A DNA stretch of 10,790 bases from contig JALWJW010000360.1 of assembly GCA_026996935.1 (NCBI GenBank), forward strand, positions 1-10,790. Direction: 5' to 3'. The notes under the pieces were generated by a model. It ran no database searches. It had not been told where the DNA came from and worked only from the letters and a program-made list of their open reading frames with translations. Within the stretch, counting starts at the first letter, position 1; every line of letters begins with the position of its first letter. Of this stretch, positions 1 to 6,149 are shown one piece after another. A program made the position numbers and the translations under genes. Source of the stretch: Hyphomicrobiales bacterium (GTDB lineage: Bacteria > Pseudomonadota > Alphaproteobacteria > Rhizobiales > Aestuariivirgaceae).

Positions 1-663
1 GTTGCTGAAACCCGTGCCAAACTGCTTGATTCAAAAGAAAAGCCGGCAGGTGACTTAACCATCACCACCACCGTTGGCCTCGGCTCCATTTGGCTCACCC
101 CGCACATTGCTGAATTTGCCGAAGTTTACCCTGATATTCGCGTCTTTGTTCTGCTTGTTGATAATGAACTTGATCTGGGTATGCGTGAGGCCGATATTGC
201 CATACGCCTGCGCCGGCCCAGCCAACCCGACCTCATTCAACGACGCTTATTTACCGTGCATAACAACATTTATGCCTCATCTGATTATGTTCAGGAACAC
301 GGCATGCCTAAATCTGTAGCCGATTTAGACAAGCACAAAATTTTGGCATATGGCACCGCGCCGAACTATCTAAAAGACATGAACTGGCTACAAACCATAG
401 GCCGCCCGGCAGGCAAACCGCGCCCTGCAACACTGTTCATCAACAATGTTTACGGCATTCGCAAAGCCGTTGAAACAGGCCTTGGCATTGCATCATTGCC
501 CGATTATATCGTTGGTGACAGCAACCTAGTTCGCATAGATCTTGGCCTCGAAACCCCTGAATTTGATACATATTTTGTCTACCCGGAAGAATTGCGCCAA
601 TCAAAACGGGTGGCGGTTTTTCGGGATTTTATCGTCGCGCGGGCAAAAGAATGGAAGCATTGA
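1..663 (+). CDS. LysR-type transcriptional regulator, C-terminal part (5' end outside window)
   Basis: An open frame runs from base 1 to a TGA at 661-663, about 220 residues with no start, so the gene begins upstream. What remains is the effector-binding domain of a LysR-type regulator. The first strand of the fold reads LTITTTVGLGSIWLTP, followed by the typical FAEVYPDIRV and the DLGMREADIAIRLR stretch that closes the first half-domain. Later come LFINNVYGIRKAVETGLGIASLPDYIV and a C-terminal helix (VAVFRDFIVARAKEW) typical of the family end. The N-terminal winged helix-turn-helix DNA-binding domain is not in the window, so neither the DNA target nor the inducer can be read. It lies in the same direction as the molybdate genes but is 247 bases from the likely modA start, with a promoter-like element between. 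There is no evidence that it controls them. Confidence 0.9.
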   Translation, partial: VAETRAKLLDSKEKPAGDLTITTTVGLGSIWLTPHIAEFAEVYPDIRVFVLLVDNELDLGMREADIAIRLRRPSQPDLIQRRLFTVHNNIYASSDYVQEHGMPKSVADLDKHKILAYGTAPNYLKDMNWLQTIGRPAGKPRPATLFINNVYGIRKAVETGLGIASLPDYIVGDSNLVRIDLGLETPEFDTYFVYPEELRQSKRVAVFRDFIVARAKEWKH

Positions 664-728
664 CGCTGGTCATTCAACTACACAAAAAGCTATGCAATAA
701 ATGCATGGCAATTATGCACAAGTAGGCG

Positions 729-757
729 TTGTCAAACCTCTCGACAGCCCTTATTTT
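729..757 (+). promoter_or_regulatory. Candidate sigma-70-type promoter for the mod leader
   Basis: TTGTCA at 729-734 (5 of 6 to the -35 consensus), a 17-base spacer, then TATTTT at 752-757 (4 of 6 to the -10 consensus). Transcription would start near 763-765 and produce an RNA leader of roughly 130 nt before the terminator-like hairpin at 893-930. The motif match and spacing are seen directly; promoter activity is inferred. Confidence 0.45.
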
Positions 758-763
758 AACATT

Positions 764-930
764 ATCAACGAGTTTCTGGTCTCAGATATGACATTTCATA
801 ATCCCTCCCTCCTTGATTGTCATAAAGGAAACCATCCGACCACTCCCCTCAGTACGTCGATGTGTGGTAACCGTGAAGGCCAGAAAAGCACTAAAAGCCA
901 GATTGCATTTATGCGGTCTGGCTTTTTTTT
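764..930 (+). ncRNA. Candidate structured leader RNA / riboswitch upstream of modA (family unassigned)
   Basis: The region between the putative promoter and modA can fold into a closed domain. Bases 773-782 (TTTCTGGTCT) pair with 877-886 (AGGCCAGAAA) over 10 bp including one G-U. Inside, 787-793 (TATGACA) pairs perfectly with 818-824 (TGTCATA), and 839-843 (ACCAC) pairs with 864-868 (GTGGT). Immediately after comes an intrinsic-terminator-like hairpin (893-930). The strands are interchangeable: TCTGG occurs at 775-779 and 917-921, and CCAGA at 880-884 and 898-902. The terminator's 3' arm could therefore pair instead with the 3' arm of the closing stem. Position before a molybdate-uptake gene, with no modE nearby, makes a ligand-sensing leader such as a molybdenum- or tungsten-cofactor RNA the natural hypothesis. 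I could not match it to a known consensus by eye, so the family is left open. Confidence 0.4.
893..930 (+). terminator. Terminator-like hairpin with U-tract overlapping the modA start
   Basis: AAAAGCCAGA (893-902) pairs perfectly with TCTGGCTTTT (917-926). The intervening 14 bases contain a further GCAT-TT-ATGC mini-stem (905-914). T residues run from 923 to 930. The form is that of a Rho-independent terminator. It is unusual because the likely modA ATG (911-913) lies inside it and its T-run encodes part of the signal peptide. It is more than 230 bases past the lysR stop, so it is better read as an attenuator of the mod transcript than as the lysR terminator. Confidence 0.5.
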
Positions 931-1723
931 GTTGATTTTTATCAGCGCCTTTGCCGGCCTCTTAATGAACCAGACTCAGGCCAACCAGCTAACCACAAAA
1001 CAATTGACTGGCGAACAACTCACCATCGCCACCGCATCCAATTTTATAAAAACCCTTGAACACCTGAGCAAAAAATATACTGCAAAAACAGGTCGCACAG
1101 TCACTATTGTCCAAGGCTCCAGCGGCGCACTTGCAACTCAAATCCTGCACGGTCTACCGGTTGATCTGTTTCTCTCAGCCGACCAAACCCGCATTAACAA
1201 ACTCATCAAAGCACAAAAAACTCTGCCGAAAACCCGCTTCACCTACGCAATTGGCCAATTGACCCTTTGGAGCGCCGACAAAACCCTCATTCCAGACAAT
1301 GCCGATGCCAATACTATTGTAAAGCTTCTTACCGACAATAGAATCAAACAAATTGCTATCGCCAACCCCAATTTAGCGCCATACGGGCGTGCTGCGGCCC
1401 AAACCATTCAAGCCCTTGGTCTGCAAAGCGCCCTGACAGGCAAAACCATTTATGGTCAAAACATTGCTCAAGCCTTTACCATCACGGCCAAAGGCGGTGT
1501 CCAGCTCGGCTTCATCGCCCGCGCTCAGGCTATTTTATCGCCATACAAAACAATAGGCAGCTTTTGGCACGTTCCCGCTTCCATGCACCAGGCCATCAAA
1601 CAAGACGGCATCATTATTAAAACCGGCAAAAACCAAAGCGCCGCACAAAATTTTATATCCTACCTTAAATCACAACAAGCAATCTCACTGATTAACAAAG
1701 CCGGCTTTAAAACAACACCATAA
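911..1723 (+). CDS. modA: Molybdate ABC transporter periplasmic binding protein ModA
   Basis: Captures molybdate in the periplasm and delivers it to the ModBC importer. From ATG 911 the protein has 270 residues, close to the family's usual length. It begins with a signal peptide (MRSG, then the hydrophobic core FFLLIFISAFAGLL) with a plausible cleavage after QTQA, about residue 24. Family motifs follow in order: LTIATASNF at the mature N-terminus, QGSSGALATQI and VDLFLSADQ (oxyanion-binding segments), IANPNLAPYGRAAAQ, IYGQNIAQAF, and a C-terminal NFISYLKSQQA helix. The frame stays open back to 701, but the extra residues resemble nothing and would bury the signal peptide, so 911 is preferred. 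ATG at 860 is an alternative. No convincing Shine-Dalgarno sequence precedes 911, and this ATG lies inside a terminator-like hairpin. An odd N-terminal stretch repeats QLT three times. modB and modC follow only after an intervening exporter gene. Confidence 0.88.
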   Translation: MRSGFFLLIFISAFAGLLMNQTQANQLTTKQLTGEQLTIATASNFIKTLEHLSKKYTAKTGRTVTIVQGSSGALATQILHGLPVDLFLSADQTRINKLIKAQKTLPKTRFTYAIGQLTLWSADKTLIPDNADANTIVKLLTDNRIKQIAIANPNLAPYGRAAAQTIQALGLQSALTGKTIYGQNIAQAFTITAKGGVQLGFIARAQAILSPYKTIGSFWHVPASMHQAIKQDGIIIKTGKNQSAAQNFISYLKSQQAISLINKAGFKTTP

Positions 1724-1894
1724 ACAACGCCAAGCACGCATCTGAACATAAAAAAGCCGATTAAACCATAAAAGTTGAATCATCCAAAAGCTGACATGGC
1801 TTAGAGAAAACAGCTCTTGTATTATCCCCGCACCTGTGGTCCCTTAAGGTACCCTTTTTCCCTCACCCACCCTTCATTACCGATAAAGCGTTAA

Positions 1895-3118
1895 ATGCCA
1901 GGCAGCCTGAAACCAACTCAAACCAAGCAAATAATATTCATCTGCGCTGCTGTAATTATTGATTCATTGGGCATTGGCATCATCATGCCGGTAATGCCCG
2001 ACCTGATCGAGCAATTGACCAATCTGTCCATCTCAGAAGCTGCCATTTGGGGCGGTTATCTGACCTTTGCCTACGCCATTATGCAATTCCTTTTCAGCCC
2101 GCTTATCGGTGCTTTGTCAGATCGTTATGGCAGGCGGCCGATCCTGCTTTTATCACTAGCAGTTTTAGGCATCGATTATATATTTATGGGCCTGGCTCCT
2201 AATATCTGGCTCTTATTTATCGGTCGCATCATTGCCGGTATTGGCGGGGCAACCTTTGCCACCGCCTTTGCTTATATGGCCGATATAAGCTCCCAAAAAG
2301 ACCGCGCCAAAAACTTTGCCTTAGTCGGTGCATCCTTTGGTTTTGGCTTTATTTTTGGCCCCATCATCGGTGGGCTAGCTGGGGAAATCAGCCCGCGTAT
2401 GCCATTTTATACCGCCGCCATCATCAGCTTTGCCAACTTATTATATGGCTGGTATGTTTTGCCTGAATCCCTACCCAAACAACAACGCCGCCCGCTGTCA
2501 CTTTCACGCGCAAACCCCTTTGGTGCCCTCAAACAAGTGTCAAATCTACCCGGCATCAGTTGGCTGATATTGGCATTCTTTTTGTTTGAACTTGGTTTTT
2601 TTGTTTATCCTGCTATTTGGAGTTTTTACGCTAAAGAAAAATTCAATTGGACCGTGTTTGAAATCGGCATGTCTTTAACCTTTGTTGGCGTATTTTTCAC
2701 CATTGCCCAAGGCTGGCTTATCAGGCACATGCTGCCAAAATTTGGCAACGCCGGCACCGCTCTTATCGGCATAAGCGCCTCAATTTTCACCCTTTTGGCC
2801 TTTGGCTTCATCACTCAAGGCTGGATGGTATATGCTTTGTTACCAATCATGGCCTTAAGCGCCATTATCTCACCCTCACTTAAAGCCATGATGTCCAACC
2901 GCGTCAACACAAATGCACAAGGAGAATTACAAGGCGTACTTGCCTCAGCATCTGCCCTGACAATGATATTGGCTCCCTTGATCATGACGCAATTATTCTC
3001 ATATTTCACCAGCGCCCAAACGCCATACTATTTCCCCGGCGCTCCTTTTATCATGGCCGCCCTTTTCATGGCCCTTGCCTTACCACCATTTTTCAAAGGC
3101 CGGGCATATAAGAATTGA
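1895..3118 (+). CDS. TetA-like MFS drug/proton antiporter, 12 TM
   Basis: A 407-residue inner-membrane major facilitator protein with about 12 hydrophobic segments, the normal length for the TetA/TCR-type drug:H+ antiporters. TM1 carries the group's IDSLGIGIIMPVMPDLI signature. The loop between TM2 and TM3 has a full motif A, GALSDRYGRRPI (about residues 72-83). TM5 has an antiporter-type glycine/proline motif (GFGFIFGPIIGGLAG, about 149-163), followed by WYVLPESL. By family it would export a small molecule in exchange for protons; the substrate cannot be read from sequence. No TetR or other regulator gene is adjacent. It sits between modA and modB, 171 bases after modA and 221 before modB. 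A -10-like TATTAT is at 1820-1825 without a good -35, and the Shine-Dalgarno sequence is weak. A role linked to molybdate is possible but unsupported; a resistance-type exporter inserted into the locus is the simpler reading. Confidence 0.88.
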   Translation: MPGSLKPTQTKQIIFICAAVIIDSLGIGIIMPVMPDLIEQLTNLSISEAAIWGGYLTFAYAIMQFLFSPLIGALSDRYGRRPILLLSLAVLGIDYIFMGLAPNIWLLFIGRIIAGIGGATFATAFAYMADISSQKDRAKNFALVGASFGFGFIFGPIIGGLAGEISPRMPFYTAAIISFANLLYGWYVLPESLPKQQRRPLSLSRANPFGALKQVSNLPGISWLILAFFLFELGFFVYPAIWSFYAKEKFNWTVFEIGMSLTFVGVFFTIAQGWLIRHMLPKFGNAGTALIGISASIFTLLAFGFITQGWMVYALLPIMALSAIISPSLKAMMSNRVNTNAQGELQGVLASASALTMILAPLIMTQLFSYFTSAQTPYYFPGAPFIMAALFMALALPPFFKGRAYKN

Positions 3119-3162
3119 ATAACCAGGATTACGACTTAGTATTCACCTTTAGAAATACCCAT

Positions 3163-3185
3163 AATTTTCTAGTTATAAGAAAATT
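3163..3185. repeat. AT-rich inverted repeat between the MFS gene and modB
   Basis: AATTTTCT (3163-3170) and AGAAAATT (3178-3185) are perfect 8-bp arms around a 7-base centre. The stem is too AT-rich for a convincing intrinsic terminator and has no T-run after it. It could be an operator or chance in an AT-rich spacer. The rest of the 221-bp gap shows only the -10-like box listed separately. Confidence 0.3.
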
Positions 3186-3292
3186 TCCGCAAACATCCAT
3201 GACAGAAAACCTTGAAACCAAAATCCATCATACTTGCACCCAGGATAAGCTAATCAAAGTGATGAAATCAAACTATCGCGTTCAAATTAGGT

Positions 3293-3298
3293 TATAAT
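3293..3298 (+). promoter_or_regulatory. Consensus -10 box upstream of modB
   Basis: A perfect TATAAT stands 41 bases before the modB ATG. No good -35 hexamer is found 16-18 bases upstream, so on its own it is weak evidence. A separate modBC promoter would make sense because an unrelated exporter gene and a 221-bp gap separate modB from modA. Confidence 0.3.
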
Positions 3299-3339
3299 GA
3301 ATTACAGATTTAATGACTAAAGAAAACCAATGAGGTCAA

Positions 3340-4029
3340 ATGGACTACCAAGCCATATGGCTAACGATTAAGCTAGCCAGTTTAACCACAGTGTTGTTGC
3401 TTGTACTGGCAATGCCGCTGGCCTGGTGGTTGGCGTTTTCACGTTCAGCCTTTAAGCCAATAGTTGAAGCCGTCACCGCCTTGCCGCTTATACTGCCGCC
3501 CACCGTACTTGGGTTTTATTTCCTTATTTTGCTTGGTCCCAATCAGGGCTTGGGGAAATGGTGGTTTGAGCTTACCGGCTCAACCCTCACCTTTAGTTTT
3601 TCAGGACTTGTCATTGCCTCTATGGTTTACTCTCTGCCATTCGTGGTTCAACCTTTATCCAACGCTTTTGCATCCATGGGAACAAAACCACTGGAAGAAG
3701 CCGCCAATCTTGGTGCGGGACCGATAGATCGATTTTTTACCATTGCTTTGCCGCAATCCAAACGCGGCATCTTAACTGCCGCCGTTCTAGGCTTTGCCCA
3801 TACCGTCGGCGAATTTGGTGTGGTGCTGATGGTCGGTGGCAACATTCCCGGCAAAACTCGCGTAATTTCCATTTCAATTTTTGAAAATGTCGAAACCTTA
3901 AACTTTACCAATGCCCATATGATGTCGGCTGCTCTGTTGGCGTTTTCATTCCTTGTCCTTCTCATCGTGTTCACCCTCAACCATCGTTTCCCCGTTTTTG
4001 GGTCAACTAAAAACGGAGGCGACAAATGA
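3340..4029 (+). CDS. modB: Molybdate ABC transporter permease ModB
   Basis: Inner-membrane channel subunit that passes molybdate from ModA into the cytoplasm, powered by ModC. The protein has 229 residues, typical for ModB, with five to six hydrophobic segments starting at IWLTIKLASLTTVLLLVLAMPLA split across residues 6-28. The family's LPLILPPTVLGFYFLILLG stretch follows TM2. The cytoplasmic coupling loop that docks on the ATPase reads EEAANLGAGPIDRFFTIALP (EAA motif, about residues 120-139), followed by the ModB-typical GFAHTVGEFGVVLMVGGNIPG. The start has a clear Shine-Dalgarno sequence, GAGGT at 3332-3336. The stop overlaps the modC start by 4 bases (ATGA), which implies translational coupling. 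Confidence 0.95.
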   Translation: MDYQAIWLTIKLASLTTVLLLVLAMPLAWWLAFSRSAFKPIVEAVTALPLILPPTVLGFYFLILLGPNQGLGKWWFELTGSTLTFSFSGLVIASMVYSLPFVVQPLSNAFASMGTKPLEEAANLGAGPIDRFFTIALPQSKRGILTAAVLGFAHTVGEFGVVLMVGGNIPGKTRVISISIFENVETLNFTNAHMMSAALLAFSFLVLLIVFTLNHRFPVFGSTKNGGDK

Positions 4030-5129
4030 CCGTGTTATCGCTTGCCTGCACCTTGAAGCGCCCCTTTGGCATCATCGATATCAGCCACGATATTGAGCTG
4101 GAAGGCATCACCGCTTTGTTTGGCTCAAACGGTTCTGGAAAAACCACGCTTTTACGCATGATCGCAGGGCTGGAACCAAAAGCAACTGGCCTCATAAAAC
4201 TTGATAATATTGTCTGGCAGAACGACACTCATTTTATTCCACCACACAAACGCAACACCGCGTTGGTGTTTCAGGACGCACGTCTTTTTGCCCACAAAAC
4301 AGTTCAACAAAACCTTGAGTTTGCAGAAAAGCGCGCCAATAAAAACAATAGCCAAATCACTTTGTCTGAGATTATCGAGGCTTTTAGTCTGGCCTCTTTT
4401 CTCAATAAAAAACCAAACACACTGTCGGGCGGTGAACGTCAGCGCATTGCAATTGCACGAGCCTTATTATCACGCCCCAAATTGCTTTTAATGGACGAAC
4501 CTTTAAGCGCCTTGGATGTAAAACATCGCGCCAGCGTAATGGCCTTCATCCAAACCATTCCACAAAAATTTGGCATCCCGGTTTTATATGTTTCCCACTC
4601 CATCGATGAAGTGGCAAAACTGGCCAAAAAACTTATTCTCATCGATAGTGGTAAAATCGTTGCCACAGGGCCCACCGCCAGAATTCTTGCCCGCTTGGAT
4701 TTACCAAACCTTACCGGACGGTTTGAAGCAAGCGCCCTGATTTCAGGCTCCATCGGGCCAAGCGATGACAAATACTCCCTAACCAGCATTGATATTGGCG
4801 GCCAGTTCATCACTGTACCGCAATTGGCCCTTGGCTCGGGTCAAAACATTGATCTGCGTATCCGTGCCCGAGATGTTGCCATTGCCACGACCAAACCAAC
4901 GAACCTTTCTATCCGCAATATTTTAAACGCTACCATAACCCAGATTGCCCCGGAACCAGACAGCGCCTTTGCCGAAATACAATTATGCGTTTGCGATCAG
5001 TTTCTACGAACCAGATTAACCCGCGCTTCCGTCGATGATCTAAGCTTAAAAGAAGGCATGCAGGTCTTTGCCCTGATTAAAAGTATTGCCATCGACCGAC
5101 GCATGGAAAAAGTTCGACCAAACAAATAG
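4026..5129 (+). CDS. modC: Molybdate ABC transporter ATP-binding protein ModC
   Basis: Cytoplasmic ATPase that drives molybdate import through ModB. All ABC motifs are intact: Walker A GSNGSGKT (residues 33-40), Q-loop Gln83 in VFQDARLFAH, signature LSGGERQ (133-139), Walker B LLLMDE (153-158), D-loop SALD and switch His191 in VSHSIDEV. The last third holds a TOBE/Mop molybdate-binding domain starting near residue 294 (LSIRNILNATITQIAPEPDS). This separates ModC from generic ABC ATPases, and its 367 residues agree with ModC length. A strong Shine-Dalgarno GGAGG lies at 4015-4019, inside the end of modB. The last 84 bases are antisense to the end of the convergent minus-strand gene, and no terminator is visible between the two. 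Confidence 0.95.
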   Translation: MTVLSLACTLKRPFGIIDISHDIELEGITALFGSNGSGKTTLLRMIAGLEPKATGLIKLDNIVWQNDTHFIPPHKRNTALVFQDARLFAHKTVQQNLEFAEKRANKNNSQITLSEIIEAFSLASFLNKKPNTLSGGERQRIAIARALLSRPKLLLMDEPLSALDVKHRASVMAFIQTIPQKFGIPVLYVSHSIDEVAKLAKKLILIDSGKIVATGPTARILARLDLPNLTGRFEASALISGSIGPSDDKYSLTSIDIGGQFITVPQLALGSGQNIDLRIRARDVAIATTKPTNLSIRNILNATITQIAPEPDSAFAEIQLCVCDQFLRTRLTRASVDDLSLKEGMQVFALIKSIAIDRRMEKVRPNK

Positions 5130-6119
5130 TCGTTTAGGAAGTCGCGGCCCCATCATATTATATTTTGCCGTCGTCACCACGCCTGCCCGGCGCAATTCCT
5201 CAATATTGGGGAACCACATTTCATCAGGCTTATAGGCAAACATTTTATCAACAAAAGAGCTTTTAACCCCGGCCGATAAAAACAAAGCCCGATCTTGTAT
5301 ATACTCACGTTCAATATCGACAAGACCGACCTGATATTCCACTGCCATGCGATATTGATGAAACCCCAAAGTTGCCGATTTGGCCAGCGATCGGGTTTTG
5401 CCGCCAATAAAAATCGTCGTGCAGGATGAATAGCAAAGCTTTTCAACCCGCGTTGCAATTTCGCGATCTCTAATCAGTTTTGCAATCCCGCGCGCTTCAT
5501 AAACATTGCCGCCAGAACTGTTCAAAACAACCATTTTTATATCTGGATGCTTTTTAAGAAACGCCCTGAACTTGCGCGTAATGCCAAACCCGATATCACC
5601 CGAAATATGCGCAATCGTACCCGTTTTATCAATAGCAAATTCAAATTGGTCAACACGGCGCGCCTGCTGGTTCTTTCCCGGATACGGCAACGTCCACTGC
5701 CATATCTCAAAGGCAAATGATAGGCTGATCCAAAACGCAATCAACAGGCCCAGATAAGACCCCCAGACATTAACAAAAGAACCACCGCTTGAAATAAACC
5801 GCTCACCAGCGCGCAACACCCCAACGATTTGCCAAACCAAGACCACCCCATGAGCAAAGGCCGCAAAAAGCAAAAATTCGATTGCATAAGCCGTGTAATC
5901 ATGACCAATATCTGGATAAAACGCGCTTTGAATGGCAAAAACAGCCAGGCGCAGGCCGACAAGATTAACCCAAAACGACCACATAAACCCTTGCTGCCCG
6001 CGCCAATGACTTAACAAGTAATGGCTCAGCAGGTGGTAATATGACGGCTTATGGTTTTTAGCGCTCCTCAAATGCGGCCTTTCTGTAAAAGCAAAGCCTA
6101 CACCAGATATTTCGTTCAA
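5046..6119 (-). CDS. Three-TM membrane protein with C-terminal ClpP/SppA-like (COG3904-type) domain
   Basis: Residues 1-45 are polar and basic. Three hydrophobic segments follow at about 47-67, 78-100 and 118-140. A soluble domain from about 155 has the ClpP/crotonase-type serine protease fold: MVVLNSSGGNVYEARGIAKL (196-215) gives the oxyanion-hole glycines. CYSSCTTIFIGG places Ser231/Ser232 where the nucleophile sits, and His254 in LGFHQY matches the catalytic His of ClpP-like enzymes. Positive charges (start of the protein, VLRAGERF loop) suggest the N-terminus is inside and the protease-like domain in the periplasm. Substrate and biological role are unknown. The chosen start is TTG at 6119. 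The ATG at 5984 (residue 46) has a better SD-like AAGGG but would remove HWRGQQ-FWVN residues that I recall as typical of this family. The gene lies 30 bases after carA with no terminator between, so co-transcription is likely. Its end overlaps modC by 84 bp. Confidence 0.8.
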   Translation of the reverse strand: MNEISGVGFAFTERPHLRSAKNHKPSYYHLLSHYLLSHWRGQQGFMWSFWVNLVGLRLAVFAIQSAFYPDIGHDYTAYAIEFLLFAAFAHGVVLVWQIVGVLRAGERFISSGGSFVNVWGSYLGLLIAFWISLSFAFEIWQWTLPYPGKNQQARRVDQFEFAIDKTGTIAHISGDIGFGITRKFRAFLKKHPDIKMVVLNSSGGNVYEARGIAKLIRDREIATRVEKLCYSSCTTIFIGGKTRSLAKSATLGFHQYRMAVEYQVGLVDIEREYIQDRALFLSAGVKSSFVDKMFAYKPDEMWFPNIEELRRAGVVTTAKYNMMGPRLPKRLFVWSNFFHASVDGNTFNQGKDLHAFF

Positions 6120-6149
6120 CCAAACACCAGCACTAAACGTGATTATATA

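Noticed and set aside
664..728. Repeated ATGCA-like motifs after the LysR gene (ATGCAATAAATGCATGG)
   Set aside because: Short, AT-rich and irregular; not enough symmetry to call a LysR-type binding site or a terminator.
701..910. N-terminal extension of the modA reading frame from ATG 701 (70 extra residues)
   Set aside because: The extension has no resemblance to ModA, would place the signal peptide in mid-protein, and overlaps the candidate leader RNA. The open frame is probably fortuitous.
980..1022. Threefold QLT repeat at the mature N-terminus of ModA
   Set aside because: The codons differ between copies and the spacing is irregular; most likely low-complexity drift in a flexible linker after the signal peptide.
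1724..1894. Search for a terminator or insertion-sequence end between modA and the MFS gene
   Set aside because: Only short dyads (for example AGCTG/CAGCT near 1789-1815) without a T-run, and no repeats flanking the MFS gene on both sides.
3115..3297. 60-residue plus-strand open frame after the MFS gene
   Set aside because: It starts with TTG overlapping the MFS stop, has no ribosome-binding site, and the product resembles nothing. It covers the regulatory-looking spacer before modB.
3270..3300. Possible ModE-type operator (ATCGCGTTC...GGTTATAATG) before modB
   Set aside because: Only partial and asymmetric resemblance to known ModE boxes; the two halves are not an inverted repeat, so it is not supported as a ModE site.
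3648..4025. Long minus-strand open frame opposite modB (and similar ones opposite modC, for example 4439-4813)
   Set aside because: These are antisense shadows of strongly conserved transporter genes and show no recognisable domain.
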